This document shows positions 5,664 to 8,908 of a DNA stretch of 8,908 nt, piece by piece (within the stretch, counting starts at the first letter, position 1; the number at the start of each line of letters is the position of its first letter). The stretch covers positions 1 through 8,908 of the forward strand of contig JAKQBV010000264.1 of NCBI GenBank assembly GCA_029573925.1. Direction: 5' to 3'. Below the pieces are notes generated by a model. That model saw only the letters and a program-made list of their open reading frames with translations, did not search any database and was not told the origin of the DNA. The translations under genes were made by a program, and so were the position numbers. This DNA is from a bacterium (lineage in GTDB: Bacteria > UBP15 > UBA6099).

Positions 5664-6269
5664 TCAATCGTTCATCAGAATAAGCCTTGAGAACTTCGCC
5701 GGGACGCGGTTCTTAGCGCGTCCCACTGCCTTTCTGCCTTCGAGAAACCCTATTTCCAACGCTTTAAGGTTTACCGCTTCTGTTCCTTTAGGGGAGCGCG
5801 ACAGAACCGCCGCTTTAATGGCATTCTTCGACACCACTCCAGTCGCTTCCGCAAGAGCGCCAAGCGACAGGGAATTCATCGCCTGCAAAGAACCGGCTTT
5901 CTCTCTTGCCAGCGAAGTCATCGGCATCTCGTATGCCGTCGAGATCGGTATCTGAGAGCATAAATCCGAATTGACGATAAGCGTTCCCGTTTCTTTAAGG
6001 TCCATAAAATACTCGTCGAGAGAAGCCTGATTGTAGCACATCAGAATATCGAGATTTTTTGCTTTCGGATAATCGATGTAACTGTCGCTGATTACCACCT
6101 CAGCCTTGCAGTTGCCGCCTCTGGCCTCCGGCCCGTAACTCTGTGTCTGGCACACGTAGCGTCCGTCGTGAATCCCGGCCGCTTCGGCAAGAATTATTGA
6201 AGCCAAAATAACTCCTTGGCCTCCTGAACCTGCTATCCTTATCTTTATTCTCTCTTTTTCTATTTTCAT
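5664..6269 (-). CDS. korC: 2-oxoacid:ferredoxin oxidoreductase, gamma subunit
   Basis: This 201-residue product is the gamma domain of the 2-oxoacid:ferredoxin oxidoreductase family, which helps bind coenzyme A and joins the alpha-beta catalytic core. Seen: an N-terminal nucleotide-type glycine loop GSGGQG (14-19) after a beta-strand, and the family signature QSYGPEARGG (43-52). Length is normal for KorC/PorC. It begins 2 bp after the korB stop, and GGAGG (6286-6282), 12 nt upstream, lies inside the end of korB, so translation is coupled. It is the last kor gene. A VorC or PorG assignment is possible because substrate is decided by alpha and beta rather than gamma. Confidence 0.9.
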   Translation of the reverse strand: MKIEKERIKIRIAGSGGQGVILASIILAEAAGIHDGRYVCQTQSYGPEARGGNCKAEVVISDSYIDYPKAKNLDILMCYNQASLDEYFMDLKETGTLIVNSDLCSQIPISTAYEMPMTSLAREKAGSLQAMNSLSLGALAEATGVVSKNAIKAAVLSRSPKGTEAVNLKALEIGFLEGRKAVGRAKNRVPAKFSRLILMND

Positions 6270-6271
6270 CT

Positions 6272-7099
6272 TTATGCGCCGCCTCCGGATTTCCGGATTA
6301 CTTCGTCATACATCTCGCAATACTCCGGATAATCGAAGTCCGCCAGAACCCCTATCTCCATCTTGCCCATCCTCTCCTCATCCGAGAGTTTCTGAAACGC
6401 CTCTGTCCTTACGCTGTTGTCGCGCATCCAGCGCATCATGTCAGTCGGTTTTCCCAGTTTGTTCCTTCTTCCGAAAGTGGTGTGGCAATAAGCGGCTACT
6501 TCGAGCATGCAGAATCCCTTTTTCGTAATCGCGCTCATTATCAGATTGTCCAGCATGGGGACATGATAGACCGTTCCGCGGGCGACCCAAGACGCGCCCG
6601 ACCCGCGCGCAAGCTCGCAGATGTCGAACGGGCGCTCGATGTTGCCGAACGCGGAGGTGGCGGACTTCGCTCCCATCGGCGTCGTCGGCGAATACTGCCC
6701 TCCCGTCATTCCGTACACGTTGTTGTTTATCACTATCGCGCAAAGGTCGATGTTGCGCCTCGCGGTGTGTATGAAATGGTTGCCGCCTATCGCCGTCGCG
6801 TCCCCGTCTCCCATCACGACTATCACGGTCAGTTTCGGATTGGCAAGCTTTATGCCGGTGGCGAAGGACAGCGCCCGGCCGTGCGTCGTGTGCAGGGTGT
6901 TGAAATCCACATACACCGTGAGCCTCCCCGAACACCCTATGCCCGAAACCACCACCACGTTGTCCTGATCCAGCCCCAACCTGTCTATCGCCCTTATCAT
7001 CGCCCCCATCAGAATCCCGTCTCCGCAGCCGGGACACCACAAATGAGGGAATTTCTTTTCGGATCGGAGGTATTTGTGAACCAGCTTTGTGCGCTCCAT
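6272..7099 (-). CDS. korB: 2-oxoacid:ferredoxin oxidoreductase, beta subunit (TPP- and 4Fe-4S-binding)
   Basis: This subunit carries thiamine diphosphate and the inner iron-sulfur cluster of the enzyme that converts a 2-oxoacid and CoA to acyl-CoA, CO2 and reduced ferredoxin, or the reverse. The 275 residues show the TPP motif GDGD (97-100) running to NNN (125-127) and YGMTGGQ (129-135). Cysteines at C22 and C25 (WCPGCGDG), C56 (GIGCSG) and C204 (YCHTTFGRRNK) fit the four cluster ligands of the family. The start FPHLWCPGCGDG is the form I associate with KorB. ATG 7099 comes one base after the korA TGA (TGAGATG), with GGAGG (7113-7109) 9 nt upstream. 2-oxoglutarate is the favoured substrate; a branched-chain or other 2-oxoacid is the main alternative. 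Confidence 0.93.
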   Translation of the reverse strand: MERTKLVHKYLRSEKKFPHLWCPGCGDGILMGAMIRAIDRLGLDQDNVVVVSGIGCSGRLTVYVDFNTLHTTHGRALSFATGIKLANPKLTVIVVMGDGDATAIGGNHFIHTARRNIDLCAIVINNNVYGMTGGQYSPTTPMGAKSATSAFGNIERPFDICELARGSGASWVARGTVYHVPMLDNLIMSAITKKGFCMLEVAAYCHTTFGRRNKLGKPTDMMRWMRDNSVRTEAFQKLSDEERMGKMEIGVLADFDYPEYCEMYDEVIRKSGGGA

Positions 7100-7100
7100 C

Positions 7101-8333
7101 TCACTCGACCTCCAGTATTGTGTGAAGTATCTCTTCCGGCTCGATCATGGCTCCGTCGTATCTGTTCAGAGGCACGACAGAACAGCGACCGCAAGCGTGC
7201 CTTTCGACTTCTCCCACCAGTTGCCCCTGATTCATCTCAGGCACTATTATCGCGTCCACATGCTCCGACAGCCTCTGCACGGCCCTGACCGGGAACGGCC
7301 ACAGCGTCAGCAGTCTGACTATTCCGGCCTTGGAACCGCCCTTTCTGGCCATCGTCACCGCCCGCCGCGCGCTCCTCGACGTCGATCCGTACGAGAGCAC
7401 CGCCACCTTCGCGTCGTCGATAAACTCCGTCTCGACCATTATCAATTCCTTTCGCGCTTTCTCTATCTTATTTGTGAGCCTTGATTGGAATTCCTTTATC
7501 TCATCCTGTCTTTGAGTTGGAAAACCGTGCTGATCATGCACGAGGCCGGTTATGTGATAGCGATATCCGTCTCCGAAAGCCGCCATAGGCGGAACTCCGG
7601 TGGGCGTGTTTTCGTATGGGATATGCCATTCCGGAGGAACAGACGGTTTCACCCTGTTTATCACAGGTATATTGGACTCCGGGGGAAGAGTCATTTTTTC
7701 CCGCATGTGAGCCACCACTTCGTCCATGAGCAAAATGACGGGCGTGCGGTACTTCTCAGAAAAATTGAATGCCTTTATTGTTAGCGTGTAACACTCTTCG
7801 ACGGAATTAGGGCAGAGAACGATTATCCGGTGGTCGCCGTGACGCCCCCATCTTGCCTGCATGACGTCGCCCTGAGAAGGATTGGTCGGCAACCCCGTGC
7901 TTGGGCCGCCCCTCATCACGTTGACAACCACGCACGGCGCTTCCGCTATTATCCCGAAACCTATATTTTCTTGCATCAGGGAAAACCCCGGCCCGCTGGT
8001 TGCCGTCATGGATTTAAGTCCGGCTATGGACGCCCCGATTATCGCCGCCATGCTGGCTATCTCGTCTTCCATCTGTATGAACTTGCCACCCACCGCAGGC
8101 AGCCGTGTGGACAAAACTTCTGATATTTCAGTCGCCGGAGTTATCGGATATCCGGCGAAAAACCCCAAACCGGCGGCAAGCGCGCCTTCAACACACGCTT
8201 CGTTGCCGCTTATCAGAACGATCTGTCCGGCGTCGCTCTTGGAAGCGGCGGCGCGTTTAGCCTTTCTTTGAGGCTGTTGCCGCGACGTTCCCTTAATCTT
8301 TCCGCCTTTTCTTTCAGTCGCCTTTTTCTCCAT
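7101..8333 (-). CDS. korA: 2-oxoacid:ferredoxin oxidoreductase, alpha subunit, with basic N-terminal extension
   Basis: The alpha subunit supplies the pyrimidine-side TPP domain and the acyl-CoA-side domain. In this 410-residue product the family core begins about residue 37 (GQIVLISGNEACVEGAL). It shows GYPITP (61-66), QMEDE (87-91) with the likely catalytic glutamate, TATSGPGFSLM (110-120) and RGGPSTGLPT (141-150). Ahead of the core is a tail of about 34 residues very rich in Lys and Arg, which is longer than I expect for KorA. Start choice: ATG 8333 with AGGGGG (8347-8342) 8 nt upstream. A start at TTG 8372 would add 13 residues but has no better support. The gene overlaps the ferredoxin gene by 20 bp, so the two are translationally coupled. 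The C-terminal LLTLWPFP...EMNQGQL is typical of the family. Confidence 0.93.
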   Translation of the reverse strand: MEKKATERKGGKIKGTSRQQPQRKAKRAAASKSDAGQIVLISGNEACVEGALAAGLGFFAGYPITPATEISEVLSTRLPAVGGKFIQMEDEIASMAAIIGASIAGLKSMTATSGPGFSLMQENIGFGIIAEAPCVVVNVMRGGPSTGLPTNPSQGDVMQARWGRHGDHRIIVLCPNSVEECYTLTIKAFNFSEKYRTPVILLMDEVVAHMREKMTLPPESNIPVINRVKPSVPPEWHIPYENTPTGVPPMAAFGDGYRYHITGLVHDQHGFPTQRQDEIKEFQSRLTNKIEKARKELIMVETEFIDDAKVAVLSYGSTSRSARRAVTMARKGGSKAGIVRLLTLWPFPVRAVQRLSEHVDAIIVPEMNQGQLVGEVERHACGRCSVVPLNRYDGAMIEPEEILHTILEVE

Positions 8334-8610
8334 TGCCGCTTCCCCCTTTCTTCTTTGTTCGCGTGATGGCAAAATCAGGACATCTCAATTCGCACACGCC
8401 GCAGCTCACGCAATCCGAAGGCTTGGCCAATTTCGCTTTCTGCGTGGCTTCGTCAAGCGTCAGAGCGCCCTGAGGACAGAACTCGACGCAAATTCCGCAT
8501 CCCTTGCACCATTTCTCGAACACCACTATCGGAAGGTCTACGCCGTTGACTTCGTCCTGTTCCACGCGTCCCACAAGGTCGGGTTTTCTCCGGCTCTTCG
8601 CTTTAACCAT
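8314..8610 (-). CDS. korD: 2x[4Fe-4S] ferredoxin subunit of the 2-oxoacid oxidoreductase
   Basis: This 98-residue subunit passes electrons between the oxidoreductase core and ferredoxin. It has two complete cluster motifs, C35-x2-C38-x2-C41-x3-C45-P (CKGCGICVEFCP) and C67-x2-C70-x2-C73-x3-C77-P (CVSCGVCELRCP). In each, three cysteines bind one cluster and the fourth the other. Both ends are basic: residues 2-10 (VKAKSRRKP) and 84-98 (TRTKKKGGSGNGEKGD). The start is ATG 8610, since GGAGG (8622-8618) is 7 nt upstream. A start at ATG 8640 would lie about at the predicted transcription start and has no ribosome site. It is first in the kor operon, a common place for KorD. Confidence 0.92.
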   Translation of the reverse strand: MVKAKSRRKPDLVGRVEQDEVNGVDLPIVVFEKWCKGCGICVEFCPQGALTLDEATQKAKLAKPSDCVSCGVCELRCPDFAITRTKKKGGSGNGEKGD

Positions 8611-8640
8611 GCATGCGCCTCCCCTGTCGTCGTCACGCAT

Positions 8641-8646
8641 ATTATA
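8641..8646 (-). promoter_or_regulatory. -10 box of the probable kor operon promoter
   Basis: The minus strand reads a perfect TATAAT here. The start would be near 8634, giving a leader of about 24 nt with the korD ribosome site. At 17 bp the -35 region reads CTGTAT, a poor match. A TTGACG (8656-8651) is too close to serve. The weak -35 and the repeats upstream (8660-8692) suggest an activator-dependent promoter. Confidence 0.45.
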
Positions 8647-8659
8647 CTACCGTCAACGC

Positions 8660-8676
8660 TTAAATACAGTTAAATA
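8660..8676 (-). repeat. TTAAATA direct repeats, 10-bp period
   Basis: TTAAATA occurs at 8660-8666 and 8670-8676 on the plus strand, exactly one helical turn apart, across the position of the missing kor -35. Such spacing is typical of a tandem binding site, but the sequence is short and AT-rich. Confidence 0.25.
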
Positions 8677-8692
8677 TCGCGCTTCACGCGAT
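8676..8692. repeat. ATCGCG-N5-CGCGAT inverted repeat upstream of kor
   Basis: This is a perfect 6-bp inverted repeat with a 5-nt spacer, beginning 30 bp upstream of the kor -10. It has the size of a dimeric regulator site. It has no T-tract, and it lies outside both predicted transcripts, so it is more likely a DNA site than an RNA hairpin. Confidence 0.35.
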
Positions 8693-8695
8693 CGA

Positions 8696-8749
8696 CCTAG
8701 GAACCGCCCGGTTTGCTTTGCTGAAAATAGATTGCGGGCCTAGGAGCCG
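8696..8749. repeat. CCTAGGA-A/G-CCG direct repeat pair
   Basis: CCTAGGAACCG (8696-8706) and CCTAGGAGCCG (8739-8749) match at 10 of 11 bases, 43 bp apart, in the divergent intergenic region. Each begins with the palindrome CCTAGG. CTAG is uncommon in many bacterial genomes, so two copies this close stand out. Confidence 0.35.
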
Positions 8750-8794
8750 CATTGCCTGTACGCAAATAATTAGTCTGTCTCATTATTTTAAAAA

Positions 8795-8841
8795 GCCTTG
8801 CCCGCGCGCTTGTAACTCTGCTAAACTACTAATCGCAAGGC
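8795..8841 (+). promoter_or_regulatory. Candidate promoter region for the rightward gene, flanked by a 7-bp inverted repeat
   Basis: TTGCCC (8798-8803; 4 of 6) and TAAACT (8822-8827; 4 of 6) are 18 bp apart, a modest promoter match for the plus-strand gene. GCCTTGC (8795-8801) and GCAAGGC (8835-8841) form a perfect 7-bp inverted repeat with a 33-nt spacer that brackets it. Both are weak evidence individually. Confidence 0.25.
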
Positions 8842-8875
8842 GCATGTGAAAAAAATAACAAGGGGGCCGGGTTTT

Positions 8876-8908
8876 ATGAAAAACGAGATAGTTCTCGTTA
8901 CAGGTTCT
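8876..8908 (+). CDS. Start of a probable NAD(P)-binding Rossmann-fold epimerase/dehydrogenase (runs off the window)
   Basis: Only 11 codons are visible: MKNEIVLVTGS. A short hydrophilic start, the strand IVLV and then TGS is the usual opening of extended or classical short-chain dehydrogenases, including nucleotide-sugar epimerases and dehydratases, where the glycine loop begins at TG. AGGGGG (8861-8866), 9 nt upstream, is a strong ribosome site. It is divergent from kor. The exact enzyme cannot be told from this fragment. Confidence 0.55.
   Translation, partial: MKNEIVLVTGS

Noticed and set aside
6482..7288. 268-codon plus-strand open frame opposite korB and korA
   Set aside because: It lies across two confident genes, is rich in Arg/His/Pro as expected of a shadow frame, and has no family signature.
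8334..8372. 13-residue longer korA from TTG 8372
   Set aside because: ATG 8333 has a strong ribosome site at proper spacing; the longer form would need a TTG start inside the ferredoxin gene.
1..8908. CRISPR array, tRNA, rRNA, insertion sequence or phage/defence genes
   Set aside because: No regularly spaced direct repeats, cloverleaf-like sequence, transposase motif or terminal repeats were seen on reading both strands.

Overview
The window looks like a bacterial chromosome of roughly mid-50s % GC (judged by eye). It is densely packed with genes and almost entirely transcribed from the minus strand. The most informative content is a four-gene 2-oxoacid:ferredoxin oxidoreductase operon (korD-korA-korB-korC type) and a glutamine synthetase of the short GSI-alpha length. 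A ferredoxin-linked 2-oxoacid enzyme points to an anaerobic or facultatively anaerobic/microaerophilic lifestyle. Nothing identifies the phylum; a little-studied lineage is possible, but that is a guess. There are no tRNAs, rRNAs, IS elements, phage genes or CRISPR arrays.

Layout from right to left, which is the direction of transcription. At the far right a plus-strand gene just begins (11 codons of a probable NAD-binding Rossmann-fold sugar epimerase or short-chain dehydrogenase). A 265-bp divergent intergenic region, counted from the korD start, separates it from kor. That region holds a consensus -10 box for kor and several short direct and inverted repeats that could be operators. The kor genes are overlapping or nearly touching, so they should be translated together. 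A three-TM metallophosphoesterase, probably with its catalytic domain outside the cytoplasm, follows after 34 bp. Next come a 143-bp gap with two hairpins and a candidate promoter, glnA, and a convincing rho-independent terminator. Left of the terminator is an AT-rich promoter region with a Crp/Fnr-like box. It precedes a STAS anti-sigma-factor antagonist, an unrecognised 100-residue protein, a GlpQ-type glycerophosphodiester phosphodiesterase with its own candidate promoter inside an unusual pair of palindromes, a coiled-coil protein built from 21-residue repeats, and the N-terminus of a GT-C/ArnT-like membrane glycosyltransferase that runs off the left edge.

How the genes may work together: the kor enzyme makes or consumes 2-oxoacids (2-oxoglutarate is my best guess) with ferredoxin, and glnA makes glutamine from glutamate. 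If the substrate guess is right, the right half is a carbon/nitrogen junction. The left half is mostly envelope and lipid related (phosphodiesterase, glycosyltransferase) with a regulatory STAS protein. No complete, clearly new multi-gene system is visible. The most unusual items are the 21-residue repeat protein, the palindrome pair around the phosphodiesterase promoter, the orphan STAS/unknown pair, and the substitution at the feedback-control arginine of GlnA.
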